From: an uncultured Caulobacterales bacterium
Lineage (GTDB): Bacteria > Pseudomonadota > Alphaproteobacteria > Caulobacterales > Caulobacteraceae
Length of the DNA stretch: 64,000 nt
Assembly: GCA_903900155.1 (NCBI GenBank)
Contig: CAIUMD010000076.1
Location: 62,001-126,000, forward strand
Reading direction: 5' to 3'
Shown here: positions 1 through 8,711 of the stretch, piece after piece
Position numbering within the stretch: position 1 is the first letter of the stretch
Layout of the letters: each line of letters starts with the position of its first letter
Translations under genes and position numbers: made by a program
Notes under the pieces: generated by a model
What the model was told of the DNA's origin: nothing
Seen by the model: only the letters and a program-made list of their open reading frames with translations
Databases searched by the model: none

Positions 1-1720
1 GGGCCAGCACCGCGGCCGGATCATCGCCGATCTGGCCTTGGTGTAGCAAAAGGTCAAACAGCGAGATCTCGATCTGGCGCAACGTGCCCAGACCTTCCTG
101 GAAGTAGCGGGCCGCCTGCAGGCTCTCAAAGAGTTCTCGGGGCAAGCTCTCCCCGGTTTCCACGTGCCGAGACATGCCGCGCAGCACCTCGAAGTCCCAG
201 GCAAAATCCTCCATCAGCTGGCTGGGCAGCTCGATGGCGTCCCACTCCACGCCGCTGATCCCGGCGATGACCGGTCGATCGACCTGGGTGAAGAGCTGAT
301 GCAGGCAGTGGCCGGTCTCATGCAGCAGGACCTTGATGTCGCCATGTGACAGCAATGAGGGCTTGTCATCCAGCTTGGGGGCGAAGTTGCATGTCAGATA
401 GGCCGCCGGCTTGCCCACCAGACTGCCATCGGCCAGACGCGGACGCGCCGGCGCCATCCAGGCGCCGCCACGCTTGCCCGCCCGCGCGTGCAGGTCGACA
501 TAGAGGCCCGACTGCACCACGCCGGCCTCATCGACGACATCGAAATAGGTCGCATGCGGCGACCACAGGTCGACATCCTCGCGCTCGTGCAGACGGATGC
601 CATAGAGCCCTTCAAGCAAGGCCTTCCAGCCGGTGATCACCTGCTCGACCGGGAAATAGGCTCTGAGCTCGTGCTCCTCGAACGCATAGCGCTCAGCGCG
701 CAGGCGGTTGGACGCGAAGGACAGGTCCCAGGGCTCCAGGGCGTCAAGGCCAAGCTCACGGGCGGCGAAGGCCGACAGCTCGGCCATTTCGCGCTCGGCA
801 TAAGGTTTGGCGCGGCCGGCGAAGTCGCGCAGGAAGTCGAGCACTTCCTGCGCGTTGACGGCCATCTTGGTGGCCAGCGACCAGGCCACGGGCGTGTCAA
901 AGCCCAGCAGGGCCGCGATCTCGCGGCGAAGCTCCAGCGTCCTGGCGATGCGGGCGGAATTGTCGAACCGTCCCGCATGAGGCCCCTGGTCGGAGGCGCG
1001 GGTTCCCATCGCCTCGTAGACGCGGGCGCGCAGATCACGGTTTTCCACGAAGGTCAGGATCGCCGAGACGCTGGGCTGCTGGAGGGTGACGAGCCAGCCC
1101 TCCAGCCCCTTGTCCTTGGCCGCGGCGGCAAAGCCGACCATGGCCGCCTCCGGCGCCCCGGCCAGCAGGCCGGGATCGGTGACATGTTCAGACCAGGCGT
1201 CGGTGGCGTCGAGCACGGCGTCGCCGAACGCTGTGGAGAGCGCGGTCAGCTCCGCCGAGACGGCCGCGTAACGCGCGCGCTGGGCCGGCGCCAGCGCCAC
1301 CCCGCTCAGTTCGAAGTCGCGGATCACATGCTCGACCGCGGCGCGATCTTCCGGCGACCGTTTGGCGAACTCGGGCTTGTCGCGCAGCGCCACCAGCAGG
1401 GCGTAGAGCTCGGGGCTCTGACGCACGCGGGTGGTGACCTCGACCAGACGGGCCTCGCCAGCGGCATGGGCGGCGCGCAGCTCGGGCTGGTTGACCATGG
1501 CGTTGAGGTGGGAGACGGCGCCCCAGAAGGTGTCGAACGCCGCCTCGATCCGCTCCAGCGGCAGCCAGAGGGTTTCGAAGGTGGCGGGCCGCTTGCTGAT
1601 CAGCATCTCGACCGTGGCCTCGTAGCGAACGATGGCTTCGTCCATACCCAGGGTCACCGCCTGGGGCGTCAGGGCGCTGAAAGGCGGCAAGGCGATAGGA
1701 TCAAGCAGGGAAAGGGTCAT
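1..1720 (-). CDS. prlC: M3 family metallopeptidase (oligopeptidase A-like), C-terminus cut by window edge
   Basis: Reading leftwards from an ATG at 1720 there is one open frame of 573 codons that runs off the window. It carries the zinc motif HETGH at residues 467-471, followed by CLHQLF, which is the M3 (thimet/oligopeptidase A) signature. The N-terminus (LLDPIALPPFSALTP) and the central helical region also match M3 oligopeptidases, which are cytoplasmic enzymes that degrade short peptides. Family members are about 680-700 residues, so roughly 110 residues are missing at position 1. The prlC versus dcp assignment is less sure than the family. Confidence 0.9.
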   Translation of the reverse strand, partial: MTLSLLDPIALPPFSALTPQAVTLGMDEAIVRYEATVEMLISKRPATFETLWLPLERIEAAFDTFWGAVSHLNAMVNQPELRAAHAAGEARLVEVTTRVRQSPELYALLVALRDKPEFAKRSPEDRAAVEHVIRDFELSGVALAPAQRARYAAVSAELTALSTAFGDAVLDATDAWSEHVTDPGLLAGAPEAAMVGFAAAAKDKGLEGWLVTLQQPSVSAILTFVENRDLRARVYEAMGTRASDQGPHAGRFDNSARIARTLELRREIAALLGFDTPVAWSLATKMAVNAQEVLDFLRDFAGRAKPYAEREMAELSAFAARELGLDALEPWDLSFASNRLRAERYAFEEHELRAYFPVEQVITGWKALLEGLYGIRLHEREDVDLWSPHATYFDVVDEAGVVQSGLYVDLHARAGKRGGAWMAPARPRLADGSLVGKPAAYLTCNFAPKLDDKPSLLSHGDIKVLLHETGHCLHQLFTQVDRPVIAGISGVEWDAIELPSQLMEDFAWDFEVLRGMSRHVETGESLPRELFESLQAARYFQEGLGTLRQIEISLFDLLLHQGQIGDDPAAVLA

Positions 1721-1785
1721 GGGATGGGATCCTGAAACAGAGACATTCTAGAAAGGGCTTGCGCCTTGTCCGGCGCGCCCGGTGG

Positions 1786-2793
1786 CTATGGAGGCGGCGC
1801 GAGGCTCCCCGCGTCGATCAGATGGCGCTCGGCCTCCAGGGCGGCCATGCAGCCCATACCGGCCGAGACGACAGCTTGGCGAAAATGGCGGTCCTGAACG
1901 TCGCCAGCGGCGAAGACGCCGGGGACGCTGGTCGCGGTCGAGCCCGGCGTGACCAGGATGTAGCCATCCTCGTCCATCGCCAGCTGCCCCTTGAAGAGTT
2001 CGGTGGCGGGATCGTGACCGATCGCCACGAAGAGCCCGTCCAGCGCCAGGTTGGAGCTCGCCCCGGTCTGGGTGTCGGTCAGCGTCACCGCGGTCACCCC
2101 GCGACCATCGCCCAGGACGTTATCGACGACCGCGTTCCAGATCACCTCGACGTCAGGATGAGCCGCCAGGCGGGCCTGGTTGGTCGCGTCCGCCCGCAAC
2201 GTATCGCGGCGGTGGATGAGATAGACCTTGGAGGCGAAGTGGGCCAGGTGAAGCGCCTCTTCCACGGCCGTGTTGCCGCCGCCGACGACGGCGACGATCC
2301 CCCCCTTGAAGAAGATGCCGTCACAGGTGGCGCAGGCCGACACTCCCGCGCCGCGATATCGGGTCTCGCTCTCCAACCCGAGCCAACGCGCCGAGGCTCC
2401 GGTGGCGATAACCAAGGTGTCGGCAGTATAGACTACGCCGCTGTCGCCGAGGGCCTTGAAGGGACGTTGGGCAAGATCGACCTCGACGATAGTGTCCGAC
2501 GCGATCTTGGTCCCGACCTCCTGGGCGTGCGTTCCCATCCTGGCCATCAGATCCGGCCCCTGGACCCGGACGTCACCAGGCCAGTTCTCGACGTCAGTGG
2601 TTATGGTCAGTTGGCCGCCCGGCTGCTCGCCCTGGACGATCAGCGGGTCCAGCGCCGCCCGCGCGGCGTAGATCCCCGCAGTGTAGCCGGCCGGTCCTGA
2701 ACCGATGATCAACACCTTGGTGTGGCGCGGTTCTGAACGCCTTGCCGCCCGGCTCATGCCTGGATCTCCATTCTGCTGACCATGGTCTTTCAT
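1786..2793 (-). CDS. trxB: Thioredoxin reductase
   Basis: FAD- and NADPH-dependent reductase that recycles thioredoxin. Visible are the FAD-binding GSGPAGYTAG loop (residues 31-40), the redox-active CATC at 154-157, the NADPH-binding GGGNTA near 171, and the C-terminal FAD motif GVFAAGDVQD. Length (about 320-335) is normal. The 2793 ATG overlaps the stop of the upstream Lrp-type gene (ATGA), implying translational coupling; an internal ATG at 2757 (MSRAARRSEP) would give the usual short N-terminus and may be the true start. Thioredoxin itself lies about 2 kb upstream on the same strand. Confidence 0.96.
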   Translation of the reverse strand: MKDHGQQNGDPGMSRAARRSEPRHTKVLIIGSGPAGYTAGIYAARAALDPLIVQGEQPGGQLTITTDVENWPGDVRVQGPDLMARMGTHAQEVGTKIASDTIVEVDLAQRPFKALGDSGVVYTADTLVIATGASARWLGLESETRYRGAGVSACATCDGIFFKGGIVAVVGGGNTAVEEALHLAHFASKVYLIHRRDTLRADATNQARLAAHPDVEVIWNAVVDNVLGDGRGVTAVTLTDTQTGASSNLALDGLFVAIGHDPATELFKGQLAMDEDGYILVTPGSTATSVPGVFAAGDVQDRHFRQAVVSAGMGCMAALEAERHLIDAGSLAPPP

Positions 2794-3359
2794 TCGAGCC
2801 TGCCTTGAGCATCGCGAGGCGGTCGCTGCTCAGGATGGGGCTCCGCGTCGCAAGCGCCGAGGGTCGAGCCGAGGATCGCCGCAGCGAAATTGCAGTGCTC
2901 GAACAGGTTGCGCACAAGGAGCAACCTGCCGGCCAGGACCGAGCGATGCGCTAAAAGTTGCGAGTACCAGGCCTGTGCGGCGAGGATATCGGGGTGAAAT
3001 ACGCTCAGCCGATAATCATAAGCACCGGCCACGGAGTCAGCGGTCCACACTGCCGGATCGGCGACCAGCCTCTGTTCGAGATCCGCGATCAGGTCTCGAT
3101 CGGACGCTTCGCAGCGCAGGTAGACGACGCATTCCTGCGCGCCGGAAAACAGCCCTCGCCGGACCATTGAGACCTCGCGGATCACCGCCTCCGATCTCAG
3201 GCGCTCAAGGACGCGCCACGCGCTCGTGAAACTGACCCCCAGCCGGAAGGCCAGGCGCTTCAAAGACAGCTTGGACTGTCCCTCGATCAGGGCGATCAGG
3301 CGCAGGTCATGGTCAGACGGAAATCTGGCCCCCGGGGTCTTGTTTGGCGCGCGTCGCAT
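2790..3359 (-). CDS. Lrp/AsnC-type transcriptional regulator
   Basis: 189 residues: an N-terminal winged-helix segment (about 14-65, containing LRLIALIEGQSKLSLKRLA and a recognition helix SFTSAWRVLERL) and a C-terminal ligand/oligomerisation-like part that resembles an RAM domain (DRDLIADLEQRLVADPAVWTADSV, then AYDYRLSVFHPD). Family members sense amino acids or related ligands and bind DNA as octamers. Its stop overlaps the trxB start, so it is probably the first gene of an operon with trxB; whether it regulates trxB is inference. Confidence 0.72.
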   Translation of the reverse strand: MRRAPNKTPGARFPSDHDLRLIALIEGQSKLSLKRLAFRLGVSFTSAWRVLERLRSEAVIREVSMVRRGLFSGAQECVVYLRCEASDRDLIADLEQRLVADPAVWTADSVAGAYDYRLSVFHPDILAAQAWYSQLLAHRSVLAGRLLLVRNLFEHCNFAAAILGSTLGACDAEPHPEQRPPRDAQGRLE

Positions 3360-3985
3360 AGCCTGCCCCTAGACCTGACGCGCGATCGCGCTCACGGCCG
3401 GAGACGGGGCGACGACGCTCCTCGACGCCAGCCACGCGCCGATCATCAGGACCGGACGGGGATTTCGATCGAAACCTAGTTTTTTGGCTGGATCCATTTT
3501 CCACACGGCAGCGGACTGCGGGGTTGAAAGCGCTTTGAAGACCCGCTCTTCGATGCGATTTTTCCGCCGACCGCAGGTCAAAGCACTTGTCTTGCGCGAT
3601 GTAGCGCGAGAGGCCGAAAAGCTGCGTCCTTGCGCCCGCAACATCCCTTGCCCGACACTGCAAGTTGGGAGCGGTTGAACCGGCTGGCCAAAGCGCCAAA
3701 GGGCAAGCCCAGGCTCTGGGCGGCCGCCGGTCGCCTTGTCCCACCCGGATGGTCGGCGACATGCCCGCGCCGAGCACCAGCGCCATCAGCAGGAACGACA
3801 CCAGTTGCCGCTGATCGTCGCGGCCGGCGCCTGCTCGCCAAGAAACCGTCCGCCCCAGATCGAATTGATCGATCCCCAAGCGATTGCAGGGCGGAGGACA
3901 TCAAGGTCGGAAGCCCAAACATGATCACAGCCGACGCCACAGGTTCTCGCGTCAGGTCCCGAGCGACTTGGGTTGAAGCGACGAC
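3360..3985. other. Gap without convincing gene
   Basis: About 620 bases between the Lrp-type gene and the end of the next gene. Several open frames exist on both strands but none has a recognisable domain, a good ribosome site or consistent codon use. A hydrophobic stretch (SFLLMALVLGAGMSPTI, minus strand near 3750) could be a relic of a membrane protein. I see no RNA gene. Confidence 0.4.
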
Positions 3986-4900
3986 CTATTGAGCGCCGAC
4001 AACGTGGGTGGCGGCCTGCGAAGCGCCCTCGGCGACGGCCTCGAACGCAAGCGCTTCGCGGCAAGCGCGACACAAGGTCGCCAAGGCTGTTGAGCGCCAA
4101 CCGCGAAGATGGGGCCCCAAATGGTTTTCCCAATAGGCGGAAAGCGCGCGCCAGTCCTGGTCCAGCCCCTCCCTGGCCAGCAACTCGTCGATACGGGCCT
4201 GGCGCTCAACCGCATGATCCTTGAGCTCTTGCGGGGTGGCGTCTTGCCCTGGCGGCGCCACCTCGCTGAAGGCCTGCTGCATGGCCTTGCGCAGCGCCTC
4301 GCTGATCTGGTTCTGGCTTTCCTGGTCCCAGCCCGCGCCCAGGTCGCATTCGGTTGTCACCGCGTGCTGCCAAGCTATCCAGACGTCGCTGGCGACGCCG
4401 GGCGAAGCCTCGATGTCCCAGGCCATTGCCGCGACGACACGAGCATATGCGCGTTCGACCGGACGAAGTCCCGGCGCGGCGAGAAGCGTGCTGCGGGCCG
4501 ATTTCCAGACCGCGCGAGATTTTGGCCCACCGGCCTCGACCATGGCCACAATGGCCTCAGCCGCCTGCCGCCCTGCCGGAGCAGCCAGCTTGCGCGCCAC
4601 CCCATGGCTCGGATGACGATAAATCTCGACCATCCAGTCGCGGACCAGGCCGGCGGTATCGGCGCCGGGCGCAAGCGCTTCGAACGCCTCGATCGCCGAC
4701 GTCTTGCCTTCCGGCCAGGGCAGGAGCGTCGCGGTCGTGATCAGCCCCACGAACGCAGGATCCAGATGCGCGGCCCGGGCGGTCTCTTGCCGCTCGACGA
4801 GGCTGGCATTGATGAACCAACCGCGATCGGCGTCCGTCGCAACGTCGTTGATGACCTTGGCTTTCAGAGCCGGATCACCATCATAGGCGCGCAGGCTCAC
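3986..4900 (-). CDS. Conserved-looking protein of unknown function, coupled to thioredoxin
   Basis: 304 residues, mostly helical, cytoplasmic by composition; no signal peptide or membrane segment. I do not recognise a domain. Its start codon overlaps the stop of the thioredoxin gene (ATGA at 4897-4900), so the two are almost certainly co-translated, which is the only functional hint. Tryptophan- and alanine-rich helices (VWIAWQHAV, LGAGWDQESQNQ, LDQDWRALSAYWENHL) suggest a helical repeat fold. Codon use matches the flanking chromosomal-type genes. Confidence 0.75.
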   Translation of the reverse strand: MSLRAYDGDPALKAKVINDVATDADRGWFINASLVERQETARAAHLDPAFVGLITTATLLPWPEGKTSAIEAFEALAPGADTAGLVRDWMVEIYRHPSHGVARKLAAPAGRQAAEAIVAMVEAGGPKSRAVWKSARSTLLAAPGLRPVERAYARVVAAMAWDIEASPGVASDVWIAWQHAVTTECDLGAGWDQESQNQISEALRKAMQQAFSEVAPPGQDATPQELKDHAVERQARIDELLAREGLDQDWRALSAYWENHLGPHLRGWRSTALATLCRACREALAFEAVAEGASQAATHVVGAQ

Positions 4901-5232
4901 AGCGAAGCCTCCAGATGGGTCTCGATCAGCTCGGCGATCCGGCCGCGGGTCTGATTGCCGATCAGCCGTTCGCGGGGCGCTCCGTCGCGAAACAGGAAAA
5001 GCTGAGGCACGCTCTGGATGTTGTAGGTCTGGCCCACGGACGGCGATCCATCCAGGTTCAGCACGACCACCCGGATCTCATCGGCATAATCCTCGGCCGC
5101 ATCGGCCAGGGCCGGCGCCAGGAGCTTGCACAGACCACAACCGTCGCTGGTGAACTCCACCAACACCGGGATCTTGGATTGCAGGACGACCTCGTCGAAA
5201 CTGGCGTCCGTGATTTCGGTAAGCTGGGCCAT
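4897..5232 (-). CDS. Thioredoxin-like protein
   Basis: 112 residues from ATG at 5232 (MAQLTEITDASFDEVV), a typical single-domain thioredoxin. The active site is CGLC within FTSDGCGLCKLLAP rather than the usual WCGPC, so it is an atypical member. The cis-proline motif is present (QSVPQLFLFRDG). An upstream ATG at 5367 would add 45 residues with no thioredoxin similarity, so I prefer 5232. It reduces disulfides in the cytoplasm, presumably with the nearby TrxB, and is coupled to the unknown gene downstream. Confidence 0.9.
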   Translation of the reverse strand: MAQLTEITDASFDEVVLQSKIPVLVEFTSDGCGLCKLLAPALADAAEDYADEIRVVVLNLDGSPSVGQTYNIQSVPQLFLFRDGAPRERLIGNQTRGRIAELIETHLEASL

Positions 5233-5467
5233 TTGAAACCGTCGACTGGCTGAAAACAAGCGCACAGAGCCGCTGATTGAACCATCTCTCCGTGCAGCCC
5301 GATCATCCGCCCTGAAGCCCATCGCGGTAATGGCTCCGGGTGCAGGATGTTCGGCCTGAGACTGCAATCCCCTGATTGACCGACTTCGGAAGCGCAGGGC
5401 GGACGTTTCGAAGGTCGCCTATGAGGCGATCGTGTTGAAAAAGGCCGGTTGAAGCGGTGACGGCGGC

Positions 5468-6102
5468 TCAGGCCGGGCGCCAGGGGACATGGCCCGCGAT
5501 ATCGCCAAGACCGACGCCTACATCCGGATCGACCAGGACGTCGGCGATATTCTGAACGTCGCGGACCTCGTCGGGGCCCTTGCGAACTTCCAGCAGCGGA
5601 TTGTAGCGGGCCGAGCGCGGATCGGCGGATTGAACAGCAGGCAATGCGAGAACCGCGACCGCCAGCCAGCGGTCAGCATCCAATTCTCGCCCTTAATGTC
5701 GTGGACGACCGAGAAAGGCGCCGCCGTCGCGGAAGAGCCCGCCCGGCTGACTTCGCCGACGCTCGCCCAGCGGGAGGAGCCGTAGGTCGTGACCCGATGT
5801 GTCTGGCGGGCTCGCCAGAGGGACCCGACAATGGCGCCGGCGCAACCCAGGAAGCCGCTCGTCCCGGCCAGCAGGTCGGCCTTGTCGAAGACGGCCGGCG
5901 CGTAGGCCTCGTAGTGGCACCACCATCCGAAGAGCTGCCAGGGTCGATAGACCGGCCTGCCGAGCACCTCGAACCAAGCCGGCCCCAGCTGCGACTGGTA
6001 GGCCAGCAGGTCGGCGGCCCACTGGGTCGCCGCCCACACGCCCAGGATCACGATCGCGAAGGCCGCAAAGATCTGGCCGATGAGGAGCTTCGTGGGCGTC
6101 AT
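5468..6102 (-). pseudogene. traG: Broken conjugal coupling protein TraG (VirD4-type) remnant
   Basis: From ATG 6102 the frame begins like an IncP/Trb-type TraG: N-terminal membrane segment (IGQIFAAFAIVILGVWAATQ), the second TraG segment (YRPWQLFGWWCHYEAYAP) and HRVTTYGSSRWASVGEV. It then jumps directly to HDIKGENWMLTAGWRSRFSHCLLFN, so the Walker A region normally in between is deleted. Similarity continues in another frame (DPRSARYNPLLEVRKGPDEVRDVQNIADVLVDP, about 5525-5635), which proves at least one frameshift, and ends near 5468. It is unlike the intact VirD4 at 41.8 kb, so it is a scar of a second, Trb-type element. Confidence 0.85.
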
Positions 6103-6241
6103 GCGCCGGGTTTCCGCGCCGGCGCCGCGACATGCGAAACCGGGCCTGGCGAGACTCAGGCGGGTGTCGAGAAACCCTTACGGCGCTTAGGCCGAACCAC
6201 ACCCCCTCAAGGGGCCTTTCGGCGCCGTAGGTCCGTTAGCG

Positions 6242-6766
6242 CTAGTGCCAGGAGGCGGGATTTCTGGGAAGGCGATGGTCGGGGTCGTGCACCTCGACTC
6301 GATCTCCAGCGTCCAGATTCGCGAGGAAGACGACCAGATTGACCCCGCCGGCATGACGCAGCGAGGGGAAGAGCAGACCCTTGACGCCGGCGGTCACGAG
6401 GTTGTCGGCCAAGAGCCAGGACGGCGGTGTCTTGCCGTCGAGGCGCGCGATGCGGCGCCAGGCGCAATCCCAGTCGGACCACGCCGTGGCCCAGACCGTC
6501 GGGTCGTACCCGGCGGAGAGGTCGGCGACGTTCGACAGCGTGACCTGATAGGCGGCCAGGGTCGCTGGCGGCGTGATCGAGGCGTCCTGGCGGTATTCGT
6601 CCAGCGCGGTCTGCGGCGCCACGGACAGGTAGAGCGCTTCGACGCCGGGACGATTGAAGCGACCGCCCTGACTCGCGGCCCCGGCTCCGCTGGTCGGCAG
6701 ATAGGCCCAGCGAGGGGTCAGGTACCGATGGAAGATCGCGTCAGGACCAAGCGCGACGGTCTTCAA
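6242..6766 (-). CDS. RES-domain toxin (NAD+ phosphorylase family)
   Basis: About 174 residues from a TTG at 6766, which overlaps the stop of the antitoxin gene (TTGA). RES features are clear: FHRYLTPRWAYLPTSGAGA, then GGRFNRPGVEALYLSVAPQTALDEYRQ and a C-terminal VNLVVFLANLDAG. RES toxins of Xre-RES pairs deplete NAD+ and cause growth arrest. A longer frame to an upstream ATG at 7180 is antisense-like filler overlapping the antitoxin, so it was not used. Pairing with the upstream Xre/MbcA-like gene is exactly the known toxin-antitoxin order. Confidence 0.87.
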   Translation of the reverse strand: MKTVALGPDAIFHRYLTPRWAYLPTSGAGAASQGGRFNRPGVEALYLSVAPQTALDEYRQDASITPPATLAAYQVTLSNVADLSAGYDPTVWATAWSDWDCAWRRIARLDGKTPPSWLLADNLVTAGVKGLLFPSLRHAGGVNLVVFLANLDAGDRVEVHDPDHRLPRNPASWH

Positions 6767-7155
6767 CCGGTGGCCCCGTTCTCCAGGTCCTCGATGAAGG
6801 CCAGGACCGCCTCCAGATGCCCTTCGGCCACCAATTCCGCTGCGGTCTTGTGGCCGTAGTCGGCGATGGGCTCGTTGCGGTACCAATAGAGTGCGGCCTG
6901 AAGGTCTCCGGTCAGCAGGGTCGCCGCAGCGATGGCCTTCAGCATTTCGCGCAGCTTGCCTTGCAGGCGCTCGGACCCGGGATTGCGCAAGGTGTTGCGG
7001 TGGACGCCAGCCAGGCTGGCTAGGCCCGACACCTGCACGCCCAGGGCCTCGGAGAAGCGTTTGGGCGAGATGTAGGGCGTCCGCGGCTCTTGCAGGCTGG
7101 CCACGAAGCCGGAGACCGCTGCTTGCGGGTCTAGACGTTGCGCGGTCGCCGCCAT
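6763..7155 (-). CDS. Xre/MbcA/ParS-type antitoxin of the RES module
   Basis: Start chosen at ATG 7155 because a GGAGG ribosome site sits 6 bases before it; an upstream in-frame ATG at 7203 would add 16 residues. The protein has an Xre-like HTH (YISPKRFSEALGVQVSGLASLAGVHRNTLR) and the C-terminal toxin-binding part (LLTGDLQAALYWYRNEPIADYGHKTAAELV... ), which is the DUF2384 signature that blocks the RES active site. The region immediately upstream contains GTGCATAATATGTGC, an AT-rich stretch suited to an autoregulated promoter. Confidence 0.88.
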   Translation of the reverse strand: MAATAQRLDPQAAVSGFVASLQEPRTPYISPKRFSEALGVQVSGLASLAGVHRNTLRNPGSERLQGKLREMLKAIAAATLLTGDLQAALYWYRNEPIADYGHKTAAELVAEGHLEAVLAFIEDLENGATG

Positions 7156-7300
7156 GAACTGCCTCCGTAACATCACGCACATATTATGCACAATCTGGCG
7201 CATATCAAGCGCCCATACGATCGCCTATTGGCGTGTACGCTATCGCTTTCAGACCACGACGAGGACATTTTGAACCCAATCTGGTGAGGCGACCGCGACG

Positions 7301-7552
7301 GTGACGTCCAAGCTATGGAACAACCTCCTTTCGCTCATAACGGCAGAGGCTCCCTATCTCTCTTCCAAGACCTTCAACCACGCCCAGCGTCAGTTCGAGA
7401 TCCGGGTCGAGATTTCCGATACCGATCCCAGCTACGTCGAAGCTGTGGTCTATGAGGATGGCCAGTTGGCCAGCCTGCCCTATCCGGGCGACGACGACGC
7501 GCTGCCAACGTTCGGGGTCACGCTCTCGCGCAACGCCGGCTGCGCCCGTTGA
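7301..7552 (+). CDS. Small hypothetical protein, doubtful
   Basis: 83 codons from a GTG. The composition is balanced and protein-like (FEIRVEISDTDPSYVEAVVYEDGQLASLPYPGDDD), but I recognise no family. Its last 12 codons run antisense through the integrase fragment at 7518-7679, so its original 3' end has probably been replaced by a recombination junction. Confidence 0.3.
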   Translation: MTSKLWNNLLSLITAEAPYLSSKTFNHAQRQFEIRVEISDTDPSYVEAVVYEDGQLASLPYPGDDDALPTFGVTLSRNAGCAR

Positions 7553-7679
7553 TGCGGTAGTCGTAGCGGAACGACTTTCGCCCGGTTGGGGTGACGTGGA
7601 CGTACATACCGTCACGATCTGCGACCTTGTACGCTTTCGCCTTCTGTTTCAGTGCCTTAAGCGCCGTGTCAGTGAGCAT
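7518..7679 (-). pseudogene. int: P4-type tyrosine integrase, N-terminal fragment
   Basis: 53 codons from ATG 7679, preceded by a GGAGGG ribosome site. The peptide MLTDTALKALKQKAKAYKVADRDGMYV... followed by TPTGRKSFRYDYRINGR is the arm-binding DUF4102 domain found at the N-terminus of P4-type phage/ICE integrases (normally about 400 residues). The frame then closes at 7518 after an unrelated RSRRCARA. The catalytic domain (R..HxxR..Y) is absent. It lies next to a guaA-end-like sequence at 8002, as expected for an integrase beside its attachment site. Confidence 0.82.
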
Positions 7680-7724
7680 TTCGCCCTCCGAAACCGTCGC
7701 GACAAGACCTGAAAAGGCAGCAGA

Positions 7725-7830
7725 GTACCGTCAGCGGCTAAGCCTTCTCGCCGCCGGCTCACTTCCTTATATTTTTCAGTAACTTGCGGCGACGAAAATA
7801 CCGTCAATCCGTTCGATTAGCTGACGGTAC
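7725..7830. repeat. 11-bp inverted repeat flanking 84 bp
   Basis: GTACCGTCAGC at 7725-7735 is repeated inverted as GCTGACGGTAC at 7820-7830, and a partial copy TACCGTCAA lies at 7799-7807. The position, upstream of the integrase fragment start, fits integrase arm sites or an excisionase site, but this is inference. Confidence 0.4.
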
Positions 7831-8001
7831 CGAGCGCTTCGCCGACGCACAAGACGCGCCGGCGCCGTCATATCCATCCACCTCAACGGCGGATAAGCCG
7901 GCGCGCAAAGACGCGAAAACATTCCTCGATAATTCAATAACAGTTTCGGACACTTGTGCGGCGTTCCGCCCACGCATTCGGCGCCAGATTTGGGGCCTGA
8001 A

Positions 8002-8022
8002 TTACTCCCACTCGATGGTATC
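8002..8022 (-). other. guaA 3'-end-like sequence, candidate attachment site
   Basis: On the minus strand this reads GATACCATCGAGTGGGAGTAA, coding D-T-I-E-W-E-stop. TIEWE is the nearly invariant C-terminus of GMP synthase (GuaA), whose 3' end is a known integration site for genomic islands. No other part of guaA is adjacent, so this would be an att core left by integration or excision. It sits about 320 bp upstream of an integrase fragment. Confidence 0.5.
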
Positions 8023-8344
8023 GAGCACACCTAAGCGACTGTATTCACTGCTAAAATCCGGCGACAGGCAGCGGAATCCCGCTTGGCATCCCGACAAAAA
8101 ATCGGGCTGTTGATTTTTTTGAGGAAATTGCCCGATCACAGTCGCGTTACCATCGGGGACATTCGCAGACGTTCGACTCGGGAATGCGAGAGCTCGGTCG
8201 TGCGTGGAAGGCTAGCAGACCATGAGTCCAAGGTCGACATCGGCCTTTTTTCACCAGGGGCGCATGGTTCTCAGACGCGCCAACTTGATTGGATCGGGCC
8301 CACCCACTACGTTAGACGAAATCGAATTTTGTTGGACATACGCC

Positions 8345-8710
8345 ATGGTCAAGAACATCGCCGTTCAGGGCGCTGAGGCCGCGAAGCCGCAGAGCCGTAA
8401 GCCCGGATCTGGCCGGTGGGCGCTGAAACGCGACGCCAGCACCGGCCAGATCACGACCGTGCATGGCACACAAGTGGAAGCGGTCATGGCCGCAGCGCAG
8501 CGTTCCGGGCTGCTACTCGAGAAGAGCGGCCGGATCGGCGGTCGTGTGAGCCAGGCGCTCGTCGAAAAGGCCAAGGCGCGCACCGGTATCACGACGGACA
8601 CCGACCTGATCGAATTCGCGCTCGCCAATATCGCCTTGGAAGACAAGTTCGCAGAAATCTTCAAGGCCGCGCGCGGCACAGTAGACCCGGACCTCGACCT
8701 CACGTTCTGA
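8345..8710 (+). CDS. RHH-like antitoxin of PIN toxin module
   Basis: 121 residues from ATG 8345 (MVKNIAVQGAEAAKPQ); an upstream in-frame ATG at 8222 looks spurious because the added residues have no protein-like pattern. The C-terminal half (GRIGGRVSQALVEKAKARTGITTDTDLIEFALANIA) resembles a ribbon-helix-helix or related DNA-binding segment of VapB-like antitoxins. The stop is one base before the start of the PIN-domain gene, so the two form a tight bicistron. Antitoxin role is inferred from this pairing. Confidence 0.72.
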   Translation: MVKNIAVQGAEAAKPQSRKPGSGRWALKRDASTGQITTVHGTQVEAVMAAAQRSGLLLEKSGRIGGRVSQALVEKAKARTGITTDTDLIEFALANIALEDKFAEIFKAARGTVDPDLDLTF

Positions 8711-8711
8711 A

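Noticed and set aside
488-1735. 415-codon open frame on the plus strand
   Set aside because: It is antisense to the M3 peptidase frame, which has the HETGH motif and full family similarity; the antisense product is Gly/Arg/Gln-rich with no domain.
1759-2700. 313-codon plus-strand frame
   Set aside because: Antisense to trxB, a clear gene; long shadows are common at this GC content.
3313-3879. 188-codon minus-strand frame in the 3.4-4.0 kb gap
   Set aside because: Overlaps the start of the Lrp-type gene, has a patchwork composition and no domain; one hydrophobic stretch is not enough.
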